A DNA stretch of 61,446 nucleotides, taken from contig CAZZDK010000013.1 of assembly GCA_964652235.1 (NCBI GenBank), positions 1 through 61,446 on the forward strand, given 5' to 3'. Position numbers and translations under genes: made by a program. This document shows positions 51,069 to 58,699 of the stretch, one piece after another. Positions within the stretch are counted from its first letter, which is position 1; the number at the start of each line of letters is the position of its first letter. The stretch is from CAZZDK01 sp964652235. Its GTDB lineage: Bacteria > Pseudomonadota > Alphaproteobacteria > UBA9219. The notes beneath the pieces are model-generated. The model saw only the letters and a list, made by a program, of their open reading frames with translations, did not search any database and had not been told where the DNA came from.

Positions 51069-51932
51069 TCAGGGCCTGTAAGGAAGGCTTGGGCGCAGGA
51101 AAAGCTTATGTTCCGGGTCATAGCGGTCCATGATTTTGTCCGAAGCGCCCGAATAAAGGACCAGGTCGATACCCATGTTCAAGAGGCGCAGGAAATCCGT
51201 TTCCTCCGGCAGAACGCCGAACGTCAACGGATAAACGTACGGTTGTCCGCCGATGTCCAAGAGGCGCAGCGTGCCGGGGTTGTTTCTTAAAAACAAGTCC
51301 ATCGAAGAAGGATCAATGAAAAGAACGTCGGCCTTTCCCGAGACGACATCCAGCATCATTTGCGAGGGGTCCGCGTTTTGGGAAAGGGCGATGGCCTGCG
51401 CCCGCGGATATTCGGTTCGCGCGACTTCGGCGGAAAAGTCGCCGTCCATCACGACAAAGCGCGTGGCGGGGTCGTTCAAAAGCCCCGGATTGCCGTCAAA
51501 ACGCATATCGTTCGTGCGAACGTAAAGATCGGCGCGGGAGAAAAGGATCGGTTTCGAATAGGCCGTGTAGAGACCGAGCCGCATATCGGACGGCCCGTCG
51601 TTGCAGGTAAAGTCGATCCGTTTGGATTTCAGCGCTTCAAGCTGTTGGCCGGTTTGAATCTCGATCCATTCGACCTTCAGGCCCAAAGTGTCGGCGACGG
51701 CCAACGCCAGATCGTGCGCGAATCCGGAAACTTCTTTCGTCGTCGGGTCTTTAATGATCGTCGGGGGCCAGACGATATAGCCGCAGCGCATTGTTTTTTC
51801 GCGCAGGACCCGTTCGTAGGCGGTTTCGCCCGCTGTCCGCGCGCCGGTCGGCAGAGCCGTCTGATCGGCCTTGAAATAGACCCAAGCCAGAAGGACGACG
51901 ATGGCTGAAAAGACAAGGGCGAAGGTTTTCAT
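51069..51932 (-). CDS. Periplasmic solute-binding protein, amino-acid type (family 3)
   Basis: A 287-residue protein with a membrane-anchor or signal helix at the N-terminus (MKTFALVFSAIVVLLAWVYF) and a bacterial extracellular solute-binding family 3 fold: RCGYIVWPPTIIKDPTTKEV, GFAHDLALAVADTLGLKVEW, and a second-lobe GKADVLFIDPSSMDLFL. The charged ligand is likely an amino acid or similar, but no permease or ATPase gene is adjacent, so it may be an orphan sensor or feed a distant transporter. ATG 51932 follows gggaggaacc. It is followed by lapA after 3 bp. Confidence 0.87.
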   Translation of the reverse strand: MKTFALVFSAIVVLLAWVYFKADQTALPTGARTAGETAYERVLREKTMRCGYIVWPPTIIKDPTTKEVSGFAHDLALAVADTLGLKVEWIEIQTGQQLEALKSKRIDFTCNDGPSDMRLGLYTAYSKPILFSRADLYVRTNDMRFDGNPGLLNDPATRFVVMDGDFSAEVARTEYPRAQAIALSQNADPSQMMLDVVSGKADVLFIDPSSMDLFLRNNPGTLRLLDIGGQPYVYPLTFGVLPEETDFLRLLNMGIDLVLYSGASDKIMDRYDPEHKLFLRPSLPYRP

Positions 51933-52043
51933 GGTTCCTCCCAAAGTCGCAAGCGGGCCATTCTAACCGCAACCGGATCGACCTGTCGAGGGGAGGGAAA
52001 GAAACATTGTTTAGCCGGGAATCTTGGGTTAAGACTCTTCACC

Positions 52044-52460
52044 ATGATGAAACGCGCTCTTTTGATAGGAATGCTCGCCGCTCTGGGGGCGGGCGCGGCC
52101 CGGGCCGAGACGCCCGATCTTCCCACCGTCGGGGAAGTGGCGGAGACGACGATTTTTGCCCAATCCATCGAAGATTTACCCGTCATGAAAGGGCTGGAGC
52201 TTGCCGAAGACAAGGACGCGCTTTTCGTCTTCGGGGCGGAGCGCATCATGCAGGCAACGCTCAAAGGCCGAGTGGACATCGATTCCGTCTATTACTTCTA
52301 TGCCGATGCGCTCCCCGCGGCGGGCTGGACCAAGATCAATATGCGGCTTTACGAACGCGCGGGCGAGCGCCTGCGCCTCGACGCCAGCAGCGCGAACGAA
52401 GAGGGCATGACCTACGTTCGCTTCGAAATCGAGCCTGCAGGCGGGAAGCAGGAAAATTAA
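52044..52460 (+). CDS. Secreted hypothetical protein
   Basis: A 138-residue protein with a signal peptide (MMKRALLIGMLAALGAGAARA, cleavage probably after ARA). The mature part is acidic (EVAETTIFAQSIEDLPVMKG; YYFYADALPAAGWTKINMRL) and looks like a small periplasmic domain. I recognise the general type from alphaproteobacteria but no named family. ATG 52044, a second ATG follows directly. It diverges from the solute-binding gene and overlaps the end of fhs by 4 bp. Confidence 0.7.
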   Translation: MMKRALLIGMLAALGAGAARAETPDLPTVGEVAETTIFAQSIEDLPVMKGLELAEDKDALFVFGAERIMQATLKGRVDIDSVYYFYADALPAAGWTKINMRLYERAGERLRLDASSANEEGMTYVRFEIEPAGGKQEN

Positions 52461-54115
52461 AACAACCCCTCGATCAGCCCTTCCTCGCTCACATAAATGC
52501 GATGCGCGGCGGGATCGCGGGACAGGCCGGGCATGGTCATAATCTCGCCGCACAGCGCGACGACGAATCCCGCGCCCGCCGACAGGCGCACGTCGCGGAT
52601 CGGCACGATATGATCCTTGGGCGCGCCGAGCAGCGCCGGGTCCGCCGACAGGCTGTATTGCGTCTTGGCCATGCAGACGGGCAGGCGCCCGAAACCTTCG
52701 GCCTCGAACGCTTCCAGTTTCTTGAGCGCGGTGGGCTGCAAATCGATGTCCTTCGCGCGGTAGATTTCCTTCGCGATGGTCCGCATCTTCTCGCGCAAGG
52801 GCATTTCGTCGGGATAGAGAAGCTTGAAGTTCGCGCTTCCGCCTTCGGCGAGCCGCGCGACTTCCTGCGCAAGGTCCGTCGCGCCCGCGCCGCCTTCGGC
52901 CCAATGGTTGCAGAAATGGCAAGGCGCGTTCAGCTTAGCGCAAGCGTTTTTGACGACCTGCGTTTCCGCTTCCGTGTCGCTCGTGAAGTGGTTGATCGCT
53001 ACGACGACCGGAACGCCGTATTTGCGGAGATTCTCGACATGACAGGCGAGATTGGCGAGACCCGCCTCGACGGCCTGGGCGTTTTCCGCGCCGAGGTCCG
53101 CTTTGGCCACGCCGCCGTGCATCTTGAGCGCGCGGATCGTGGCGACGAGCACGACGGCGTCGGGCCTAAGGCCTGCCTGGCGGCATTTGATGTCGAGGAA
53201 TTTCTGCGCGCCGAGGTCCGCGCCGAAGCCCGCCTCCGTCACGACGATATCCGCGAGCTTTCGTGCCGTTTCGGTGGCGATGACGGAATTGCAGCCGTGC
53301 GCGATGTTGGCGAACGGCCCGCCGTGGACGAGCGCGGGCGTATGCTCCAGCGTCTGCACAAGATTCGGTTGAAAGGCGTCGCGCAACAGGGCCGTCATGG
53401 CGGGTGCGGCCTGAAGGTCCTTGGCGCGGACGAAGCTCTTGTCGAAACGCTGCGCGACGATGATGTTGCCGAGTCTTTCTTCAAGGTCCTTAAGCGAGCG
53501 GGCGAGGCAGAAAATCGCCATGACTTCGGAGGCCACGGTGATGTCGAAGCCATCTTCGCGCACCTGGCCGTTGTTGCCGAGACCCGCGACGATATGGCGC
53601 AGGGCGCGGTCGTTCATGTCCATCACGCGGCGGAAGGAAACTTTGGACGGATCGATTCCGAGCTTGTTGCCCCAATAGATATGATTGTCGATCATCGCCG
53701 CGAGCAGATTGTTCGCGCTCGTGATGGCGTGAAAGTCGCCTGTGAAATGCAGGTTGATCTCGTCCATCGGCGCGACCTGGGCCTGGCCGCCGCCCGCCGC
53801 GCCGCCCTTCATGCCGAAGCAGGGGCCGAGAGAAGGCTCGCGCAGGCAGATGAGGGTCTTCTTGCCGATCTTCGTCAGCGCGTCGCCGAGACCGATGGTG
53901 GTCGTCGTCTTGCCCTCGCCCGCCGTCGTGGGGCTGATGGCCGTGACGAGGACGAGTTTGCCTTTGCCGGCGCCGCCCTTAATCGCGCCCATATCCAGCT
54001 TGGCCTTATAGGGGCCGTAGCGGAAGAGGGCGCTTTCCGGCAGGCCGATTTTGGCGCCGATTTCCTCGATGGGCAGGAGCTTCGTTTGGCGGGCGATCGT
54101 GATGTCGTCGGGCAT
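52457..54115 (-). CDS. fhs: Formate--tetrahydrofolate ligase
   Basis: ATP-dependent synthesis of 10-formyl-tetrahydrofolate from formate, feeding one-carbon metabolism. The 552 residues match the family length. Landmarks: the P-loop SPTTAGEGKTTTTIGLGDAL, PSLGPCFGMKGGAAGGG, NLHFTGDFHAITSANNLLAA, and EAGFGADLGAQKFLDIKCRQ. ATG 54115. It stands alone; folD, often paired with fhs, is not in the window. No riboswitch-like structure is seen in the 130 bp upstream. Confidence 0.97.
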   Translation of the reverse strand: MPDDITIARQTKLLPIEEIGAKIGLPESALFRYGPYKAKLDMGAIKGGAGKGKLVLVTAISPTTAGEGKTTTTIGLGDALTKIGKKTLICLREPSLGPCFGMKGGAAGGGQAQVAPMDEINLHFTGDFHAITSANNLLAAMIDNHIYWGNKLGIDPSKVSFRRVMDMNDRALRHIVAGLGNNGQVREDGFDITVASEVMAIFCLARSLKDLEERLGNIIVAQRFDKSFVRAKDLQAAPAMTALLRDAFQPNLVQTLEHTPALVHGGPFANIAHGCNSVIATETARKLADIVVTEAGFGADLGAQKFLDIKCRQAGLRPDAVVLVATIRALKMHGGVAKADLGAENAQAVEAGLANLACHVENLRKYGVPVVVAINHFTSDTEAETQVVKNACAKLNAPCHFCNHWAEGGAGATDLAQEVARLAEGGSANFKLLYPDEMPLREKMRTIAKEIYRAKDIDLQPTALKKLEAFEAEGFGRLPVCMAKTQYSLSADPALLGAPKDHIVPIRDVRLSAGAGFVVALCGEIMTMPGLSRDPAAHRIYVSEEGLIEGLF

Positions 54116-54244
54116 AAGAATCTCGATGGTTTGTGGAAATCGGGGGCACTTTGCCCGTCTTTTCCCCGCCGCGCAATTGGCTTTATGGGAGAAGTAAGGG
54201 GTGTTATTTTTACACTACTTTTTCATGGTTAAAGGCGATTCGCT

Positions 54245-56092
54245 ATGGCTCGATCAAAGGTTCTCTCGGCTTTTTCAGGCCTTTTTCACGCCCCGTTTAA
54301 CGGCCTTTTGATTCTGGTCTGGGCCTTTTTCGTCTGGTGCCATCTGATGAATCCTCAAACGGCCATTCTGCACGGCCTGTTCGCGGATTCCGACGACGCC
54401 GTTCACCTGGTCCGCGTCATCGAATGGCTGAAGGGGCAGGACTGGTTCGATCCCTTTTTGCGCCGCCTTGCGCCGCCTGAGGGCGTGGCCATCCATTATT
54501 CCCGCCTGGCCGAGCTGCCTTTGGCCGCGATCATCTGGCCTTTGCACGCGCTCGGCGCAAGTTGGACGATGGCCGCCTATGTCGCCGCCTTTGTCTGGCC
54601 TTTGGTTCTGCTTGGTTTCCTCCTTTGCGCTTTACGCTGGGCGGCGGCGCCGTTTTTGCCGTCCGCGTGGACCCGCGCGACGGCCTACGTCGCTTTGTTC
54701 GCCGTTCCCTTGATGATGCAGTTCTCGCCGGGGCGCGTGGACCACCACGGCCTGGCCGCGCTTTTGACCGCGATGGCGCTTGGCTCTGCGGCGAGGGTTT
54801 TCCGCGAAACGGAACGATTGCGCTGGGGCATTGGCGCGGGATTCTTTCTGGCGCTTGCCCAATCCGTCGCGCTTGAAACTTTGCCCTGGCTTCTTCTTTT
54901 CTCGTCCTTTTTGGGGTTTTACGTCGTAGCGGAAGGGAAAAAAGCTGACCTTTCGGGGCTTGTTTACGGCCTTTCGCTTTACGTTTTCTCCTGGCTGTTT
55001 TTGGCGATCGCCGTTTCGCCTGCGGCTTTTTACCGGATCAATCCGCTCGCTTACTCCTATCTTTATGTTTTGATCGCAGGCGGGATCGCTTTGGCGTTTG
55101 CGGCGCTTTTTCTCGCGTCGTTTTTCGGCGGCCTTCGGCTTCGCGCCCTTGCGGGCGGCGCGGCGGCGGGACTTTTGCTCGCGGGCATGGCGGAGGTCTT
55201 TCCCGGTTTTTTGCGCGGCCCTTACGGCGGCATGGACCCGCGCCTTTCGGAATGGATTCTGGGTTTTATCAGCGAGGCCAAGCCCCTGTTGCGCAAAGCC
55301 GAGACGGCAGGTGTTTTGCTGGCCGGTCTTTTGCTGCCGCTTCTGGCGCTCGCGGCGAGCGTCGCCCTTACGATCAAAAGCGGGAAGAAAGACAGATGGA
55401 TTTGGGGAATGCAAACGGCGCTTCTTGCCGTTGCGCTGCTTTTGACGGTTTTTTACCAAACGCGCGTGATCCTTTATGCCTGCCTGTTCGCCGTTATTCC
55501 GCTCGCCGCCCTCTTGCGCGAGGGCTTGAGGCTCGCCCGCGCGAGCCTGAAAGGGCGTCCGCTTTTTCTGGCGGAGCTTTACCTTTTGCTGCTGGTCGGG
55601 CCTTTGGCGGGCGTTTGGATCCCCGGTCTGACGGACGCGCGACCTTTTCGGGACGTCGCCGTTCTCTTCCCGGTCGTTTTTCAGGCCGATAAGGACTGTG
55701 CCGCGCCGGGGCTTTGGGAAACGTTGAACGCCCCTGGTTTCTACGGCGACAGGCCGCGGCTCATCATGAACACGATGAACGAGGGCGCGATGGTTCTCTT
55801 CCGTACGCCGCACAGCGTCATGGCCGCGCCCTATCACACGAACGTGCGGGGCAACCTCGATTCCATCGCTTTCTTCAGGGCCGAAGACCCGAAAGAGGCC
55901 GAAAAGATCGCCCGGCGCGGCGGCGCGGAAATGGTTTTGCTCTGCGGTAAGCTTTCGGACATCTACAAGAGCAAGGAGAAAGAGAATCCTTCCTTCGCCG
56001 AACAATTGATCGCCGGAAAAACGCCTTCTTGGCTCAAACCTGTGGAGATGCCGTTTATGGGGCGGGCGCTTTTGTTTGAGGTCAGAAAGTGA
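54245..56092 (+). CDS. STT3-like GT-C membrane glycosyltransferase
   Basis: A 615-residue protein with about eleven membrane helices and a C-terminal periplasmic domain of ~130 residues. The first external loop, DSDDAVHLVRVIEWLKGQDW, resembles the D-x-D-like loop of oligosaccharyltransferases (PglB/AglB/STT3), and RVDHHGLAALLTAMAL recalls their second acidic/His motif. The WWDYG motif of true STT3 is not seen, so I call it STT3-like only; it could transfer a lipid-linked sugar to protein or glycan. Start ATG 54245 with a weak ribosome-binding site. The stop overlaps the gluQ start (GTGA). Confidence 0.72.
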   Translation: MARSKVLSAFSGLFHAPFNGLLILVWAFFVWCHLMNPQTAILHGLFADSDDAVHLVRVIEWLKGQDWFDPFLRRLAPPEGVAIHYSRLAELPLAAIIWPLHALGASWTMAAYVAAFVWPLVLLGFLLCALRWAAAPFLPSAWTRATAYVALFAVPLMMQFSPGRVDHHGLAALLTAMALGSAARVFRETERLRWGIGAGFFLALAQSVALETLPWLLLFSSFLGFYVVAEGKKADLSGLVYGLSLYVFSWLFLAIAVSPAAFYRINPLAYSYLYVLIAGGIALAFAALFLASFFGGLRLRALAGGAAAGLLLAGMAEVFPGFLRGPYGGMDPRLSEWILGFISEAKPLLRKAETAGVLLAGLLLPLLALAASVALTIKSGKKDRWIWGMQTALLAVALLLTVFYQTRVILYACLFAVIPLAALLREGLRLARASLKGRPLFLAELYLLLLVGPLAGVWIPGLTDARPFRDVAVLFPVVFQADKDCAAPGLWETLNAPGFYGDRPRLIMNTMNEGAMVLFRTPHSVMAAPYHTNVRGNLDSIAFFRAEDPKEAEKIARRGGAEMVLLCGKLSDIYKSKEKENPSFAEQLIAGKTPSWLKPVEMPFMGRALLFEVRK

Positions 56093-56928
56093 CCGTCACG
56101 CGCTTTGCGCCCAGTCCGACGGGGCGGCTGCACCTGGGCCATGCGGCCTCGGCCCTGTTCGCTTACGAGGCGGCGCGGCGCGAGAAGGGGCGGTTCCTTT
56201 TGCGGATCGAAGACATCGACCCGGCGCGTTGCCGCCCGGAGTTTATCAAAGGGATTTATGAGGATTTACGCTGGCTCGGCCTGAGTTGGGAGGAGCCGGT
56301 CCGGCTGCAATCTCAGCATTTGGCGGATTACGGCAAGGTGCTTGAGGTTTTGCGCGAGAAAGGCCTCTTATATCCCTGTTTTTGTACCCGAAGCGAGATA
56401 GAGCGCGAGGCGCAGTCGGCAGCCTCGGCCCCGCACGAAGAGAGCGAAGGGCCGCTCTATCCGGGCACTTGCCGCCTCCTTTCCGAGCCAGAAAGAGCGC
56501 GTCTTTTTGCCGCGCGTCCCGCCGTCTGGCGGCTTGATATGGAAAAGGCTTTGGCGGCGACGGGGCCTTTGCGTTGGCACGATAGGGGGCGAGGCTGGAT
56601 CGAGGCCGATCCCGCGCGTTTCGGCGACGTGGTTTTAGCCCGCAAGGACGTGCCGACGAGCTATCATTTGAGCGTGGTTTTCGACGACGCGCTGCAGGGC
56701 GTAACGCTTGTGACGCGCGGCGAAGACCTTTTCGGCGCGACGGATATTCACGTTCTTTTGCAAAAATTGTTGGGTTATGAAACGCCCGATTATCATCACC
56801 ATCCGCTTCTACGCGGCCCGGACGGCAGGCGCCTTGCCAAGCGCGACAAGGCCCAGACCCTTTCCGCCCTGCGCGCGGCAGGCGTCACGGCGGAAGAGGT
56901 GAGGGGGCGTTTGGGCCATTCTTTGTAG
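56089..56928 (+). CDS. gluQ: Glutamyl-Q tRNA(Asp) synthetase
   Basis: Attaches glutamate to the queuosine base of tRNA-Asp. The 279 residues match the truncated GluRS-like family without an anticodon-binding domain: HIGH-type TRFAPSPTGRLHLGHAASAL, RIEDIDPARCRPEFI, the zinc site CFCTR with a later YPGTCR, and the KMSKS-equivalent RRLAKRDKA. GTG 56089 overlaps the previous stop by 4 bases, so it is coupled to the STT3-like gene. No other queuosine genes are present here. Confidence 0.95.
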   Translation: MTVTRFAPSPTGRLHLGHAASALFAYEAARREKGRFLLRIEDIDPARCRPEFIKGIYEDLRWLGLSWEEPVRLQSQHLADYGKVLEVLREKGLLYPCFCTRSEIEREAQSAASAPHEESEGPLYPGTCRLLSEPERARLFAARPAVWRLDMEKALAATGPLRWHDRGRGWIEADPARFGDVVLARKDVPTSYHLSVVFDDALQGVTLVTRGEDLFGATDIHVLLQKLLGYETPDYHHHPLLRGPDGRRLAKRDKAQTLSALRAAGVTAEEVRGRLGHSL

Positions 56929-56933
56929 AAATT

Positions 56934-57052
56934 GTCATTGCGAGGAGCCGTGCCGTAGTGGAGCAAAGGCGGACGACGAAGCAATCCAGAGTCAAGCCGG
57001 GCAATCCGCAGCGATTCCGGATTGCTTCGGGGCTTCCGCCCGTCGCCATGAC
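56934..57052. repeat. GTCATTGCGAG palindromic repeat, copy 5
   Basis: 119 bp, starting GTCATTGCGAG 5 bp after the gluQ stop and ending with a degenerate CGTCGCCATGAC. The inner parts are GAAGCAATCCAGAGTC and GATTCCGGATTGCTTCGG. It may act as a transcript end for gluQ. Confidence 0.85.
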
Positions 57053-57087
57053 AAGGTTTCTTTTTGCCCGGAAGGATGAGCGGCGGC

Positions 57088-57134
57088 CAAAAAACAAAAC
57101 AGACGGGGGCCGGGCGTTTCCGCCCGGTTCCCGT
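57088..57134 (-). terminator. Rho-independent terminator of the proline-rich gene
   Basis: Minus strand CCGGGCG-GAAA-CGCCCGG, flanked by ACGGG/CCCGT (57103-57107 and 57130-57134), then a T-rich run (complement of 57088-57100). It follows the stop of the small gene by 23 bp. Confidence 0.85.
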
Positions 57135-57157
57135 CACGCGCGCCTTCCGCTTCCTCT

Positions 57158-57358
57158 TTACGCCGTCACGTCGACGTTTCCGCCCCGGCCTGATTCTTCA
57201 GGCGGCGGAGGCGGGGGAGGCGGCGGGGGCTGTTCGGCGGTCGCTTTCGCTTCTTGCGCCTTGGGCTGCTCGACCGGCGCGGGCCGGGCTTGCGCCTGCT
57301 GCGCGAGCTGCGTGGAGACGACGCCTTGCTGAACGACAGGGCCTGCTTCTGTGGACAT
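57158..57358 (-). CDS. Small proline-rich protein
   Basis: A 66-residue protein: an Ala/Gln-rich helical start (QQGVVSTQLAQQAQARPAPV) and a run of ten prolines before EESGRGGNVDVTA. No signal peptide or membrane helix. It is a real gene by its spacing: AAAGGAG lies 7 bases before ATG 57358 and a strong terminator follows. The function is unknown; the polyproline run would normally need EF-P for efficient translation. It is not linked to its neighbours. Confidence 0.7.
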   Translation of the reverse strand: MSTEAGPVVQQGVVSTQLAQQAQARPAPVEQPKAQEAKATAEQPPPPPPPPPPEESGRGGNVDVTA

Positions 57359-57478
57359 GAAAGGCTCCTTTCAAAAAGTCTTTCCCCCTAATGAGCCTAT
57401 TATCCCTCATTTTGGTTTCGAAATGGATAAGATCAGGGTGTGGAAAATATAAATTAAACAATTTGTTAATCTGTTTTC

Positions 57479-58505
57479 TTAACCCATTTGTTTCGCCAGC
57501 GCTTCCCCGATCTGCACCGCGTTCAAAGCCGCTCCCTTGCGCAGATTGTCGCCGACCACCCAGAGGCTGAGACCGCTCTCGACCGAAATATCCTCACGGA
57601 TGCGGCTGACGAAAACCGCGTCCTCGCCCACGCATTCCGCCGGGGTGACGAATCCCTCCTCGTGCCTATGGTCGACGACGGCCAGACCGGGGGAATCTTT
57701 CAGGATTTTACGGGCGTCGCTGGCGGCCAGTTCCTTTTCAAGGGCGACGTTGAGCGCGGCGGCATACCCGATAAAGGCCGGAACGTGGACGCAGGTGGCC
57801 GAAACCTTGATCCTGGGATCAAGGACTTTCTTGATTTCCACGACGGTTTGCCATTCCTCGCGCGTCGCGCCGTCGTCCATGAAATCGCCCACCTGCGGGA
57901 TGACGTTAAAGGCGATCNNNNNNNNNNNNNNTGCGGAAAATCGCTTTTTCGAGCGGATCGTTGACATAGACGGCGCGGGTTTGCGTAAAAAGCTCGTCCA
58001 TCGCCTCGCGCCCGCCGCTGGAGACGGCCTGATAGGTCGAAAGAACGGCGCGCGCGACCCCGGCGGCCCTGTGCAGAGGCGCCAGCGCCAAAAGGGCCAA
58101 AATGGCGTTCGCGCCGGGGCTGGCGACGATGTTTTTCTTTTTAACGTTCGCCAAAGCTTCCGGGTTCACTTCGGGCACCACAAGCGGCACGTCCGGGTCC
58201 ATGCGAAAGGCGGGCGAGGCGTCGATCACGACGCAGCCCGCGGCGGCGGCCCGCGGCGCAAGGCTTTCCGATGTCTTGGCGCCCGCCGCAAAAAAGCAAA
58301 GGTCCGTCCCTTTGAAATCGAAACGGGCGGCGTCTTCGATGTCCAGAACGTCGTCCTCGCCGAAGCTGACCTGGCGGCCCAGATCGCCCGCGGTTCCGAG
58401 CGCCGAAACCTTGGCGGCGGGGAATTCCCGCTCGGCCAGCGTTTTCAGAATCTCCTGCCCGATATTTTGGCCCGCGCCGACAACGGCGATGTTCAGTTTT
58501 TTCAT
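57479..58505 (-). CDS. Aspartate-semialdehyde dehydrogenase homologue lacking catalytic residues
   Basis: About 337 residues and clearly of the Asd family along its length: AMDELFTQTRAVYVNDPLEK, FNVIPQVGDFMDDGATREEW, TPAECVGEDAVFVSRIREDI, GDNLRKGAALNAVQIGEAL. The active-site NPNCST is SPGANA (Ala codon at 58110-58112), so the nucleophilic Cys is gone. The substrate Arg and catalytic His of CVRVPVFVGH are His and Tyr (CVHVPAFIGY). The NADP loop is GAGQNIG in place of GATGxVG. Asd activity is therefore not expected; an active Asd must be elsewhere for diaminopimelate. ATG 58505 follows AAGGACTTACC. A 14-N gap replaces about 4 bases (expected KQ) and throws the printed frame off. Confidence 0.85.
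57918..57931. other. Assembly gap inside the Asd-like gene
   Basis: 14 N between IFR-a and g-IAFNVIP. The family has KQ here, so about 4 bases are missing, not 14; the printed frame therefore breaks. Confidence 0.8.
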
Positions 58506-58531
58506 GGTAAGTCCTTGGCCCTTTTTACCCT

Positions 58532-58549
58532 TTGTGAGTGGGACCCTAA
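58532..58549. mobile_element. Solo IS5-like end
   Basis: TTGTGAGTGGGACCCTAA (reverse: TTAGGGTCCCACTCACAA) closely matches the right end of the IS at 34338 (TTAGGGTCTGGACTCACAA), one base shorter. No transposase is near. It is 27 bp upstream of the Asd-like start and may be a remnant or a degraded MITE. Confidence 0.5.
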
Positions 58550-58699
58550 CCCGGAACGCGTGGCGCCGCAACGAGGGGCAATGCATACATACGAAGTATG
58601 GTTAAACCTTTCTTCAACCTTATTCCGGCATATAGGACCGTCGCCGGAGCTCGTCCAGAGGGATTCGGGCGGCCTTCATTTGTTTCAGGGAGTTATCCA

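Noticed and set aside
54632..56005. 457-codon minus-strand frame antisense to the STT3-like gene
   Set aside because: Very Arg/Lys/Gln-rich, no family; shadow of a leucine-rich membrane protein gene.
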